Assembly (NCBI GenBank): GCA_009746045.1
Contig: RPFO01000667.1
Location: forward strand, 2,402,317-2,466,316
Direction of reading: 5' to 3'
DNA: 64,000 nt
Origin: Mesostigma viride
Lineage: Eukaryota > Streptophyta > Mesostigmatophyceae > Mesostigmatales > Mesostigmataceae
Positions 1 to 9,928 of this stretch are shown piece by piece (within the stretch, counting starts at the first letter, position 1; each line of letters begins with the position of its first letter). A program made the translations under genes and the position numbers. The notes under the pieces were generated by a model. It ran no database searches. It was not told the DNA's origin and saw only the letters and a program-made list of their open reading frames with translations.

Positions 1-1345
1 AAGAGTGAAATATGATGCAAATACTTGCCAAGGTTAGGTCCATGATCGTTGGTAGAGGCTCGGCTGCCACCACGGTGCTAAACCATCATGTTGAACCCTT
101 ACGTTATATATGAAACATATACTGCAAAGAGGCACAAGTTGTAACACAAGCACAATGTAAACATGACAAGCTCAAGTTTCTGAGCCAGTCTTGATCACTT
201 GGACATGAGTTGAAGCATTAGAAACATATGGGCAACATACCAGCAAGCCTTGAAAAACTTCTCAGCAACAAGGCAGTATATGTGTTGAATCAAACTAGCA
301 CATCGCAATTAAGCACAGCGACTTCTACTTGCTGCTGTTTTGATAACGCAAGGCCGTTTACCTTTTCAGTGACGCAACGGGAAAAGAAAGTACCGCCCAG
401 CAAACTTCCGTTATCCCCCGGACATAAACGTAATCAAAACCACGAAGTTGGGCATTGAAAGCAACCGGAATTATCACGTCTGCGGGAGTTATAGTAGGTT
501 ACAATCCGCTTAACACGCTTACTTAGAACGATGCGGTTGAGAATGACAGTCGGATCCTTGTTCTTTACGTGCGCCCAGGCCGCCAGCTGCGCGGGCCAGC
601 TCAAGAAATATATATTAAAGGACGGTGACGCGTGGGAAGCACCAAGCCTTGCGGCAAAAGAAAAATATGGCTCGCGCTCGCCCTGGTTTTCGCCAGGCGC
701 GACTGCGACATCACGACGAAAAAATAGAGACTCTTTGACGCATGCAACTGCCCAGGTCCCTCTTCTCCCCATGTCGCCCATAAGCCCAGAAGCGTACCAT
801 AACCCATACTCTCGATATCCGCAGCGCCTGGGCGGAAAAAGAAATTGTAAAACCGAACTGCGAACTGACCTATCATGCGATCTACGTAGCTCTCAGATTT
901 TCTTCAACAATGCCAAAATCCGTTCATGAACAAAATTTTCGACATATACAAAGCACCTGCACGTGAAGAATAGCATCTTCGAAATCACTAGATGACGATC
1001 TAAAATGCTGTCTTCGTCCGGGGCAAAATAATGCCCTATAACATTCAGGCAAGCCTCGGAACTGGCACGACCCCATAGCCGCCACTCGACAAAACACTCG
1101 ATTGCATTGCGATGTTCTTGCTATTGTAGGTACTTTTCGTCGCCTCATATTTTCCAGGTACGGTCGACCCCTGTCGACCCCAGGGGCTTGGCGCGCTCAG
1201 TACCTATCCCAGTTTCGCGCCAAAACCCACCAAGTGACCCTAGGACCAAATTTGGCGCCAAAACCGCGCCCCTGACCCCCCCCCGTCTCAAACGAGGACT
1301 ATGTCCTCAAATGAGGACATTTGGTTTTTGGACACTAGGGTACTC
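1..1345 (+). repeat. Partial inverted copy of the internal module of the 2716-12072 LTR element
   Basis: This stretch matches the reverse complement of about 5785-7110 nearly base for base. It also carries the TGTCCTCAAATGAGGACA palindrome (1302-1319) and about 20 further bases that, in the main element, are the start of the RT ORF. Homology stops near 1345, inside that coding sequence. The left side runs off the window, so the full extent is unknown. The copy includes RT-gene bases, so it derives from another member of the same element family and not from an unrelated insertion. The copies differ by scattered substitutions and by C-run length (about 1276-1284). Confidence 0.85.
531..929 (+). 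CDS. Hypothetical ORF inside the repeated module (copy 1)
   Basis: A 132-codon ORF in the sense orientation of the LTR-element family. It is basic and Arg/Ser/Pro-rich, with no domain I recognise. It stays open in both copies of the module (the other is 6195-6593, minus), with only a few amino-acid differences. An antisense ORF (434-781) is also open in both copies, so openness alone does not show which strand, if any, is translated. It could be non-coding leader or regulatory sequence. Confidence 0.2.
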   Translation: MRLRMTVGSLFFTCAQAASCAGQLKKYILKDGDAWEAPSLAAKEKYGSRSPWFSPGATATSRRKNRDSLTHATAQVPLLPMSPISPEAYHNPYSRYPQRLGGKRNCKTELRTDLSCDLRSSQIFFNNAKIRS

Positions 1346-1909
1346 TTTAAATACGTGGACTGTTGCATCATCAGACACCCCCGCGCTGAACGCGGCTTGG
1401 TGCGTCCTAGCAATCCGTCACACGCCACAAGTATCCGCGGAGGGAATGACATGTAGTGGATTTGTGACAACAGGTAGCATGGGCCCCACCGGGTACTCCC
1501 CTGATGTGGCGGTTGGTGCCTCCGATCCCGGGCTGTCCGGGCGTAGTGTCGGGGCTGATTCCGCGTGTATTGATCAGCGACGGCAGGCGTGATTAAGTAC
1601 TTGACTCAGGAAGGTGCCCACAGATCTGGTGCATGAATCTGGACTTGGTGTCGGGCGGCCCCGATTCCGATGTCCCGGGCCTGCACCGATGCCCGGCCGA
1701 CGCGCCCGCCGAGCTGCCGTCTGCGAGGTATGCGGCGCGGGGTGGGCCGGGGCCGGTGGGGGGGTGGGGAGTCCAGTGTGGAGTGGCGTGCAGTCTGTGG
1801 GTGTCATGGTGGGGTTGCAGAGGTGTCGCTGTTGACGTGGGTGGGGTATTGGAATCGTGGGTGGCCTACACCGTATAGGTGATACTGTTGCACATGGGAG
1901 GTACGTGAG

Positions 1910-1992
1910 CTCGGATGTTCCCCTCCCACTGAGGACTTATGCTCACGTGACGCAGTCACGTGTCTCTTATAATGAATTAATTAATTAATGGG
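1910..1992 (+). repeat. Family C retroelement 3' end (G-box palindrome plus ATTA tail)
   Basis: The segment contains the block CTCCCACTGAGGACTTATG, then the near-perfect palindrome CACGTGACGCAGTCACGTG, then TGTCTCTTATAATGAATTAATTAA-type sequence ending in an ATTA-rich tail. The same block ends the LINE ORF2 fragment at 61589-62070 and recurs inverted at about 14585-14660. I read it as a severely 5'-truncated insertion of that LINE family or of a SINE sharing its end. Confidence 0.6.
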
Positions 1993-2040
1993 AGGTGAGC
2001 TGGGTGGGTAGGCACTGTTCTTGGGTCTTGTGTGTGTACA

Positions 2041-2065
2041 GGGGGGGGGGGGGGGGGGGGGGGGG
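2041..2065 (+). repeat. Poly-G tract (25 G)
   Basis: Twenty-five consecutive G are followed by AA and eight C. This could form G-quadruplex or foldback structure, and its exact length is unreliable in any assembly. Confidence 0.9.
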
Positions 2066-2569
2066 AACCCCCCCCTTTTGGTGGGTGTCGTGGGGACATC
2101 ATTGTTATGGGGTGACTATGAAGTAGTTGTGGGACACAGTTGTCAATGTAGGGATCTCGTGTGTAGTAGGTCTCAAGTTCAGTTCGTGTGAGGGTTGGGA
2201 TGAGTGGGTGACGGGGGCTGCTTGGATTGGTGACGTAGGCGGGCTTGTCGCTGGGCGGTGTAGCAGTGTCTGTTATGGTTGGGTGGACAGCGTTTTTTTT
2301 TTCCTTGACCACGCAAAGTGAGTGAACGGGAATGCACTGCCACTGTACGTTCCGTTCAGCACATGGCCAACCACAGCAAAAAATGTCCAAGTAGCTAATA
2401 AGCTGGTACGAGGACTTTTTATTCCTTGACGGAAGTCTGCTCCTTCCATCAATCCCAGACATTCTAGTCTAGTCATCATCTAGTCTAGTCAGCATCTATA
2501 CTCCCTGCCACCAACACGTAAATACTTTGACCAAACTATTAACTTTGTCTAGGCAGGTGTATCGATACT

Positions 2570-2715
2570 TCTGACACCCCCCTTACTCGGTACACATGCT
2601 GCAAATGCTACTCCAGAAACAACACCACAGACTGGAATCTATGACGCCGCTGGCAACAGTCATCAGGGATGAACGTCACAAAGGGAAGACTTGCCACTAT
2701 TTCAGATACCCATGA
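2570..2715 (-). mobile_element. 3' end of the old Copia remnant, separated from its pol by the LTR element
   Basis: Read on the minus strand, the bases after the CATGA target duplication continue the pol C-terminus seen at 12078 upward. The reading frame crosses the insertion point and then meets a stop within a few codons. About 120 bp further on, a purine-rich AAGGGGGG-like tract is followed by TGTCAGAAG, a plausible polypurine tract and start of the remnant's 3' LTR. The LTR itself cannot be delimited because no second copy is in the window. Confidence 0.55.
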
Positions 2716-3188
2716 GTTAGAATGCGGTGGGATATATTGCTTGAGAACACTGAAGGCTGTGAGCAATGAATTGCTTGGTTCATTAGAAAATAGGTTTACC
2801 CTTTATCAACGTTCCTCTCACTGGCTGCGCCGCCAGTGACCGTTGGGTGCAGACCGTTGGCCCGAGGCCGCACGATGACAGGTCGCAGTCTAGTCACTGC
2901 ATCGTGTGATCACAGATCAATGCACGCTGCAGTACGGTCCCTATCTAGGATACTCTAGTACCGTCCAATGATAGGACACTACGTATGCTGGGTACTGACA
3001 TCTGTCACGTACCCCAGTACCCAAAGTACCTATCTAGGGAAACGTATGCGACTCGACTAGCATTCCTATCTGCATAGCCCACGTGGTATTTATATTCACA
3101 TACCAACGTAGGTTTACAAGGCTTATTCATACGTTGTATTCACAATGCCTTTGAGACTTAGTCTACAGCAAAGCATGGAGACTAACTC
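2716..3188 (-). repeat. 3' LTR of the 2716-12072 element
   Basis: 473 bp, aligned end to end with 11600-12072. I counted about five differences, all transitions (C/T or A/G), i.e. roughly 99% identity. It contains GTACC-rich inverted motifs and a CACGTGG box. Confidence 0.85.
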
Positions 3189-3556
3189 CAGTATTGTTTT
3201 ATTATTTATTTCTTAATGCAGGTCTGCACCCCCAACATTATTGTTATTGTTTTTAAGTTGATTAGGGGTACAAAAGAGACATGGCTGGTTGAGCCAGGTT
3301 GGTTACAGCTGGCTGTTCTGGCCAGGTGTTATATTGCACATTAAAGAAGGTGTACACAGCTGGCTGGTTTGGCCAGGTACTGAAGCACACAACAATGGAT
3401 ACAAAGCTTGTGTCCTCAAGCTGCAAATGGATACAAATCTGGCCTAGCCAGCACTCACACCCCACAACGAATGTGTTGAATTTTATGGCGCCCAGCAGCT
3501 ATCGCTGTGGTAGGGGGGTGTGGTGGTTGTGTACTGAGCTATGGCCAGTCATTTAT

Positions 3557-5824
3557 TCAAACACTGACACGGATACCATATGGATTCATATTCTCAAAGA
3601 GTAGCTGGTATTGTGGGCCAGCTGCATCCCTCAGCTTGGTTAAGGCATCTGCTGGGTTTTCTTCATCTTCCACATGATGCCAGCTGGAGAAGTAGGTTGC
3701 CTCCTGTTTGAGGATCACCCAATCCAGGTCAGTGTGGACAGCAGTAGAAACAGATTTCTTGGTTAGAAAACTGATCACAGAATAGCTGTCAGTATAGAGA
3801 TGTGAGATGACATTGCATGTGCTGCCTGCCTGGTTTTGTAGCCAGGTGAGCATGTGTTGCAGGGAACGAGCATGCAATGCAGCAGACACCACAGCACGAC
3901 ATTCAGCTGAGTTGCTGCTGCCAGGTTTTCTGCGGTGTAGCCTGCTGTACCAGGAAGTGAGGGACATGTAATCTGACCTGTTGGTGAGAAAAAACAGCCC
4001 TGATTCCCGTGCCCCCATCTGATTGATTGTTCTGCTCTCCATGGAGCTGTCCATGACACTGTGTATGTGGATGTCTTCCATCAGATTCAGGCCATGGAGG
4101 ATGAGGGGGGGACAGTCATGGATCAACTTCCTGATGTGACTGCATTTGATTTTGACTAGAACATCATGGGTGACCCTGCTGATGACAGCTAAGGGAGCCC
4201 CACAGATGGCTGACCACCACCCCAGTTTGCCCTGAACAGTGGCACACATGTGTAAGGGGAGGCAGGTGTGATGCAGCAGATCTAGACAATCTTGAATATA
4301 TTCTGCAGGAGGAGAGAGAGAGCAGACCCATTGATCTGGCTGCCTGTGCAGCTGCAACATGATGCCACAGAACTGGATGGGGGTTGTGCTCAATTCCACC
4401 TGTTTGCCAATCTCATATGATTCCTGGACCTGCTGAATAAATGTTTCCACCTCAGCTCTAGGCCCACAAATGAGTTGGTCATCTCCATGCCACACAAAGA
4501 ACAGCAGTCCAGAGGGAGTGGGTACAACAAAAAAGCATGGGTCCAGGTCATCATACGTGGCCTTGAGCTTTTTGAATACTTCCTCTGCTGAGTCTCTGAA
4601 AATTTTCGGGGCACTGACAAGCCCTTCCACCCCAATGTTGATGATAAGGTGGGGCTCATCAATGTAAGGTTTCCACACAGCTGGGGTGTCTACCACGTAC
4701 ACCTTCCCTTTCCACACAGATTCAGCCTTTTCTGGGTCCCCCCTGAGGAAGGCCCTTTTAATATCAGTGGCTTTGCAGACATAGTCTTGGCCTGCATTGA
4801 GGTTGTGGAGGAATAGGGAGAGCATGATCCTGAGTGAGGTTTGTTGCAGCCCAGGTGTGTATGTTTCCCCTTTTGGCAGTGTGGATGTCCCCTTTAATTC
4901 TGTGACACATGGTCTGGCATGGAAGATTGGGCAGCCCACTATTTGTGGTTTTTGTTTGAGAACAAATTTTAATCTGAGCTTTTTGGCTCCCTCTGGCACG
5001 TCCCATGAAGGGGTGACAGGAGGTTTGTATTGAGGGTTTTTGGGGTTGGGCAGGACCCATTCCTGCCTGGCTTGGTGGACAATGGCCATCAGCCACTTGG
5101 TAAACCCTTTTTGTGTTTTGCATTCTTGTATGACGTGGGAGATTTGGTGGGGTGAGTGCATGGCTATGTCCCACTTACCCAGCCCAAAGGCTGAGGGATG
5201 GAGGAACTGGCTGTGCACTAACTTGTCCAGATCAGGGATCTCCCCTGGTGCATACTGAGTGTTGACTGCCTTGATGACAGCATCCATACCAGGGACAATA
5301 CTGGAGAGAGGGATTTTAAAGTGGTCCAGAGGAACTGCACCCACCCCTGTGACACTGAGCTCATTAGCTGAGATAAGCACCCCAGGATAGGATACAAAAG
5401 GTTCCCCCAACAAGGTGTTACCAGAGTACCCCTCCACCACCTGGAAGGGTGTCTGAATACCAAGTATAGGGAGCATCACTTGTCCCACTACATCCAGTGA
5501 ACTTTGGCCTGAGAAATCCTGCACCCGTGCCCAAAATGAAGGTGCAATCTCAAGACCAGGGATGGCTTGTGCACTGATCATACTGACCTGTGCCTGAGTG
5601 TCTATTGCCAGGGTCCAGGGGTCCTGACTAGTGCACACAGCTGAGACTTTTGCCAACCCTGCGGCCACAGCAGCTTGTTGCTTATGTGACCTGTGTAGTG
5701 CTTGCAAGGCGACTGCCAATTTGGACCTCAGAGCGGGAGGTTTGGCAGACAGGTTCGTGCCTTGGGGCTGAGCTAATGCTTCCAACCCAGTGTCCAAAAA
5801 CCAAATGTCCTCATTTGAGGACAT
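3557..5824 (-). CDS. Retrotransposon pol: aspartic protease-like, Copia-type reverse transcriptase and RNase H
   Basis: A 755-codon ORF. A retropepsin-like segment around residues 65-130 reads LAIDTQAQVSMIS, followed later by LLGEPF; the usual D-S/T-G triad is D-T-Q (Asp75). The Copia-type RT spans about residues 270-540, with KATDIKRAFLRG (first catalytic Asp block) and HGDDQL near 446-451 in place of the usual YVDD. RNase H follows, with SNSAECRAVV and LYTDSYSVISFL and the terminal ENPADALTK block typical of Copia elements. The start ATG lies in a palindrome at 5806-5823. There is no integrase in this ORF; it is encoded separately upstream (7547-8880). The element LTRs are close to identical but other ORFs are broken, so the ORF may be intact only by recency. 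Confidence 0.85.
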   Translation of the reverse strand: MSSNEDIWFLDTGLEALAQPQGTNLSAKPPALRSKLAVALQALHRSHKQQAAVAAGLAKVSAVCTSQDPWTLAIDTQAQVSMISAQAIPGLEIAPSFWARVQDFSGQSSLDVVGQVMLPILGIQTPFQVVEGYSGNTLLGEPFVSYPGVLISANELSVTGVGAVPLDHFKIPLSSIVPGMDAVIKAVNTQYAPGEIPDLDKLVHSQFLHPSAFGLGKWDIAMHSPHQISHVIQECKTQKGFTKWLMAIVHQARQEWVLPNPKNPQYKPPVTPSWDVPEGAKKLRLKFVLKQKPQIVGCPIFHARPCVTELKGTSTLPKGETYTPGLQQTSLRIMLSLFLHNLNAGQDYVCKATDIKRAFLRGDPEKAESVWKGKVYVVDTPAVWKPYIDEPHLIINIGVEGLVSAPKIFRDSAEEVFKKLKATYDDLDPCFFVVPTPSGLLFFVWHGDDQLICGPRAEVETFIQQVQESYEIGKQVELSTTPIQFCGIMLQLHRQPDQWVCSLSPPAEYIQDCLDLLHHTCLPLHMCATVQGKLGWWSAICGAPLAVISRVTHDVLVKIKCSHIRKLIHDCPPLILHGLNLMEDIHIHSVMDSSMESRTINQMGARESGLFFLTNRSDYMSLTSWYSRLHRRKPGSSNSAECRAVVSAALHARSLQHMLTWLQNQAGSTCNVISHLYTDSYSVISFLTKKSVSTAVHTDLDWVILKQEATYFSSWHHVEDEENPADALTKLRDAAGPQYQLLFENMNPYGIRVSV
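5806..5823. promoter_or_regulatory. Palindrome TGTCCTCAAATGAGGACA at the RT start codon
   Basis: A perfect 18-bp palindrome (8-bp arms around AA/TT) overlaps the ATG of the RT ORF. The same 18 bp occurs at 7517-7534 on the far side of the internal module and at 1302-1319 in the inverted partial copy. Whether it is an RNA hairpin, a protein site or a duplication left by an insertion is unknown. Confidence 0.8.
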
Positions 5825-7516
5825 AGTCCTCGTTTGAGACGGGGGGGGTCAGGGGCGCGGTTTTGGCGCCAAATTTGGTCCTAGGGTCACTTGGTGGGTT
5901 TTGGCGCGAAACTGGGATAGGTACTGAGCGCGCCAAGCCCCTGGGGTCGACAGGGGTCGACCGTACCTGGAAAATATGAGGCGACGAAAAGTACCTACAA
6001 TCGCAAGAACATCGCAATGCAATCGAGTGTTTTGTCCAGTGGCGGCTATGGGGTCGTGCCAGTTCCGAGGCTTGCCTGAATGTTATAGGGCATTATTTTG
6101 CCCCGGACGAAGACAGCATTTTAGATCGTAATCTAGTGATTTCGAAGATGCTATTCTTCACGTGCAGGTGCTTTGTATATGTCGAAAATTTTGTTCATGA
6201 ACGGATTTTGGCATTGTTGAAGAAAATCTGAGAGCTACGTAGATCGCATGATAAGTCAGTTCGCAGTTCGGTTTCACAATTTCTTTTTCCGCCCAGGCGC
6301 TGCGGATATCGCGAGTATGGGTTATGGTACGCTTCTGGGCTTATGGGCGACATGGGGAGAAGAGGGACCTGGGCAGTTGCATGCGTCAAAGAGTCTCTAT
6401 TTTTTCGTCGTGATGTCGCAGTCGCGCCTGGCGAAAACCAGGGCGAGCGCGAGCCATATTTTTCTTTTGCCGCAAGGCTGGGTGCTTCCCACGCGTCACC
6501 GTCCTTTAATATATATTTCTTGAGCTGGCCCGCGCAGCTGGCGGCCTGGGCGCACGTCAAGAGCAAGGTTCCGACTGTCATTCTCAACCGCATCGTTCTA
6601 AGTAAGCGTGTTAAGCGGATTGTAAACTATAACTCTCGCAGACGTGATAATTCCGGTTGCTTTCAATGCCCAACTTCGTGGTTTTGATTACGTTTATGTC
6701 CGGGGAATAACGGAAGTTTGCTGGGCAGTACTTTCTTTTCCCGCTGCGTCACTGAAAAGGTAAACGGCATTCATCACGTTATCAAAACAGCAGCGACTAG
6801 AAGTCGCTGTGCTTAATTGCGATGTGGTAGTTTGATTCAACACATATACTGCCTTGTTGCTGAGAAGTTTTTCAAGGCTTGCTGGTATGTTGCCCATATG
6901 TTTCTAATGCTTCAACTCATGTCCAAGTGATCAAGACTGGCTTGGAAACTTGAGCTTGTCATGTTTACATTGTGCTTGTGTTACACCTTGTGCCTCTTTG
7001 CAGTATATGTTTTATATATAACGTAAGGGTTCAGCATCATGGTTTAGCACCGTGGTGGCAGCCGAGCCTCTACCAACGATCATGGACCTAAGCTTGGCGA
7101 GTATTTGCTTCATATTTCACTCGTTGGACTGAGCTAGCTTTACACCTGCTGTATGGCCTGCACCATGGTCCCTGGTTGCCAGTTACATTTTGTCCCCCCA
7201 CCCTGGCAGGCTGCAGGGTCTAGGACTGCGAGGGTGTAACATAGACATGTTGTGGGCACCCTGGGTGCATTTTCAGGGCCAGCCATGACCTGGCCATGCC
7301 TTCTTTCTTGGCATATTGTTGACTTGAGTGCTATTTGGTCACTCGCGTAGCGACCCCCCTGCATTCATAAATCGTAAACAATTATACAATGAGCATATTT
7401 CATGGATGTTAAGCATTGCAACTCTTGAACATATCATAAATGAACATGGTTCCATACCCTACCCATGGATGTGTTGACATGTGTTAGTTATTACAGATGG
7501 TATCCATGCTTAAAAA
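5825..7516 (-). repeat. 1.7-kb module between integrase and RT, bounded by duplicated palindromes
   Basis: This segment has no recognised protein domain. On both sides the element carries ATGTCCTCAAATGAGGACAT, so removing the module and one copy would put the RT ATG about 11 bp after the integrase stop. About 5785-7110 recurs inverted at 1-1345. It may be an insertion with a roughly 20-bp duplication, or a native regulatory region. The 7111-7516 part has no counterpart in the window. Confidence 0.6.
6195..6593 (-). CDS. Hypothetical ORF inside the repeated module (copy 2)
   Basis: 132 codons on the element's sense strand, counterpart of 531-929. It is basic and Arg/Ser/Pro-rich, with no motif I recognise. 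It differs from copy 1 by a handful of residues, mostly near the N-terminus. An antisense frame (6343-6687) is also open. Translation is unproven. Confidence 0.2.
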   Translation of the reverse strand: MRLRMTVGTLLLTCAQAASCAGQLKKYILKDGDAWEAPSLAAKEKYGSRSPWFSPGATATSRRKNRDSLTHATAQVPLLPMSPISPEAYHNPYSRYPQRLGGKRNCETELRTDLSCDLRSSQIFFNNAKIRS

Positions 7517-7534
7517 TGTCCTCATTTGAGGACA
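7517..7534. promoter_or_regulatory. Second copy of the TGTCCTCAAATGAGGACA palindrome
   Basis: Identical to 5806-5823. It lies immediately after the integrase stop codon on the element's strand and could form an RNA hairpin at the gene boundary. Confidence 0.75.
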
Positions 7535-7546
7535 TTTTCTTGGTGA

Positions 7547-8880
7547 TTAGACACCAGCTACCTCGTGCCTGGTTAAGCAATCCCCAGGTTGTGAAGTGGG
7601 CCTGGCTTCACTGAGGGTGGAAGGGTTCACAGAGGGTGCTGTGGTGCTGTCAACAGCAGTAATTGGTGGCTCAGAGCTACTGCTGGGCATGCTGGAGTTG
7701 CCAGATAGAAGTAGTGAGTCCATGCTTAAAGACTCTTCCCCAGGCACGTCTGCCATGGGAGAATAATACTTCTTAATTCTATGACAGCTCACCCTGTGAC
7801 GCTTCCCATTGATATTGTGCTTGACCTCCACGGTCTTGCTGTTTTTGGTAAATCCACGGATGGTAACTGGACCTAGCCAAGTTCCAACCTTACCAAAGCT
7901 GTTTTCCTTGTAATAGAGAACTTGATCACCTTTTTGGAATACTGGCCTGGAATGGGTTTTATCTTTTTCTGCCAGTTTTGCTGAGGTTTGTGCACGTGCA
8001 GTGTTGTACAGTGCTATCACCTCTGGGGGATATACACCTGCCTGCAGGCCTGCTGGGATTACTTCACCCCACGTGGCATGCAAGACAGGTCTCATGTTTA
8101 GGGTTGTGCACATTTCATGACACCAGAGTGCCCTGTCACAATAGACCCCTGAAGTAGCATCCTTGGAAGGATTTTTGGCTAGTAGGGTTTTGACAGATCT
8201 GATGGTTCTTTCAATGACCCCCTGACCCTCATGATCTTCCAGCCCAGCAATCTCTATTGCTTCACACCCTTCCAGGTCAGTCAGACAAGAAAATTGTTGA
8301 TCAAGCAAAATTCTGTCAACTGGGTAGAATCTGGGTAAAGCAATCATGAGTGCAACACGTAGCTGCCCTGCAGACATGCCAGGTAGGGTTCCATTACTGT
8401 GAACCTGGACCATGAGTCTTTTAGGATCAGGTAGGGTTGGACATCTTTGTTGATGTGCATCACATCCCCCACTATCATGCCCCTATTGGTGGAAGGAGTT
8501 GCAGTATGCCATTTTTGAGGTTTGGGGCTATTGAACTGACATTCTTGACAGTGTTGTCTAGCCAGTTTTACTGCATTCCTGAGTTGTTTTCCCATGCTAC
8601 TACCCCCCAGCCGTCTGGCCAGTTCCTCAGCCACTGTTTCATGACCCATGGCTAGGTGCAGCTGATGAGCAAGCTCCTTGATATCTATGGAGTTGTCAAC
8701 AGTAGGGGTTAGTGCTTTTATGTAAGGTTCCAGAACAGGGTGTTGGGAGGACAGTAAGGTTGCTGCCTCAAAATCAATTATGCCCTGGTTGCCATCCCCA
8801 ATGGTAATGAGATCATCATCCTCAGAGTAAGCAAGGTGAGAGAACTCACATTGTTTTTGGTAGCGAGTCCTGTTGCACCG
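7547..8880 (-). pseudogene. Retrotransposon integrase (zinc-binding domain, core, C-terminal domain), frameshifted
   Basis: Reading from about 8880, an open frame without its own ATG runs through an acidic linker into a His/Cys zinc-binding segment (HLAMGHETV ... CQEC near 8560-8680). It then enters the start of the integrase core (GMIVGDVMHINKD). The frame is lost near 8340-8413; the next frame continues with ILLDQQF (second Asp) and GQGVIERTIRS (Glu), then a C-terminal segment with LGPVTIRGF resembling the GPY-type region of retroviral-like integrases, followed by a Ser/Pro-rich tail. The two frames (344-bp and 867-bp ORFs) overlap, so one indel separates them. This is the integrase of the 2716-12072 element, between gag and RT. 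Confidence 0.75.
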
Positions 8881-9928
8881 GCTGCCAGGAGGTCCCAGGG
8901 GATGACGTGCGTGCCAGCACCCGGGCAGAGATCCACGTTGTGCCAGGGAGTCGTTGTTGGGGCAGTTGTCCCGTGCCCCTCTGGAAGCACCTCAGGCCAT
9001 GGCCAGGGTTTCCAGGTTGGTTGTTGTTGTTGTTGTTGTTGTTTCCCTGCTGGGACCGGTTCTGGCCCTGCTGGGACCTGTTGTTGTTGTTGTTTTGGCC
9101 CTGTTGGGACCTGTTGTTATTGTTGCCCTGCTGGGACCTGTTGTTGTTATTGTTGTTGTTGTTGTTGTTGGGGTTGCCATGCAGGGGCACACGGTGCCAC
9201 GTGTTGCCACGCCCCTGAGAGCCACTGCCCCCTTGGTGGGAGGACTTGTGGGTCTTGGGTGCCCCCCCTGGCTGGCCTGCCCCTTGCGTTTGTGGCCTTG
9301 GACACCCTGGACCTTGGGGTCCTGGGCCTGGGTTGCCAGTACCCAGGGGGTCCACTGCCTCCTCGATATAGAGCATGGCAGCTCTGAAGTTGTCCCAGAG
9401 GGACTTGAGGCCTGTAAGCAGGGTAGCCAGGACAGAAGGTTGCAAATTAGCTTTTGTTAGCCAGGTGTGGATGAGATACCTTGGTTGGAGCTTGAGAAGC
9501 TCAAGGTCTTTCTCAATCATTACCCTGTATGTTTTTGCATCCCCAGAGAGGTTATTCTTGTTCACCTTATATGCAGCAAGCCAGTTGAAACGTTCTACTG
9601 CTTCCATGTGGTTATTGGTAAGCACTAGCTGTTTCAGATCAGTGATAAAGGTAGGCCACTGTTCAATGGCTGCTTCAGGTGTCAGGGTGCGTTCCTGATA
9701 GGTTTGAATCAATGCTCTAATTGCAGGAGATGATTGATGGAATGTGGAGGAGGCCCTGAGAGCCTTAAACTGATGTCTAAGGTTAAGACCTTCCATCCCA
9801 TACTCCAGAGCAAAGACAAATTGCTTAGCTTGTTCAACAGTGTGACCCTCAGGCAAGCCAGCAATATTGATTTTGGATTCCTTTTTATGAGGGTTAAACA
9901 CACCTGTGAGAGGGGGGTTGGCCCTCAA
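8846..9928 (-). CDS. Gag-like protein with Asn/Gln-rich tail
   Basis: A 360-codon ORF upstream of integrase in the same element. The first ~210 residues are a mixed helical region without a named motif but with the look of a Copia Gag capsid (YLIHTWLTKANLQPS). They are followed by Gly/Pro-rich sequence and long Asn runs interleaved with RSQQG repeats (about 9010-9180). No CCHC knuckle lies within this frame; a Cys/His-containing stretch appears in the next frame, near 8850-8950. The true protein may therefore continue through a frameshift into the integrase frame. The Asn runs are TTG/GTT trinucleotide expansions. Confidence 0.55.
   Translation of the reverse strand: MRANPPLTGVFNPHKKESKINIAGLPEGHTVEQAKQFVFALEYGMEGLNLRHQFKALRASSTFHQSSPAIRALIQTYQERTLTPEAAIEQWPTFITDLKQLVLTNNHMEAVERFNWLAAYKVNKNNLSGDAKTYRVMIEKDLELLKLQPRYLIHTWLTKANLQPSVLATLLTGLKSLWDNFRAAMLYIEEAVDPLGTGNPGPGPQGPGCPRPQTQGAGQPGGAPKTHKSSHQGGSGSQGRGNTWHRVPLHGNPNNNNNNNNNNRSQQGNNNNRSQQGQNNNNNRSQQGQNRSQQGNNNNNNNNQPGNPGHGLRCFQRGTGQLPQQRLPGTTWISARVLARTSSPGTSWQPVQQDSLPKTM

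Larger units (their letters stand above)
1346..2570. other. Intergenic, GC-rich then low-complexity; no gene seen
   Basis: About 1350-1890 is GC-rich with overlapping open frames on both strands but no recognisable domain. It is followed by a family C retroelement end (about 1910-1992) and a homopurine/homopyrimidine block. Small ORFs here look like shadows of base composition. I see no convincing gene. Confidence 0.5.

Noticed and set aside
434..781. 115-codon minus ORF in the module, mirrored at 6343-6687
   Set aside because: It is antisense to the element and overlaps the sense ORF; with only two nearly identical copies, openness is not evidence of coding.
8836..9460. Plus-strand Cys/Leu/Val-rich ORFs opposite gag
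   Set aside because: They are antisense readings of the poly-Asn/Gln TTG-GTT repeats of gag.
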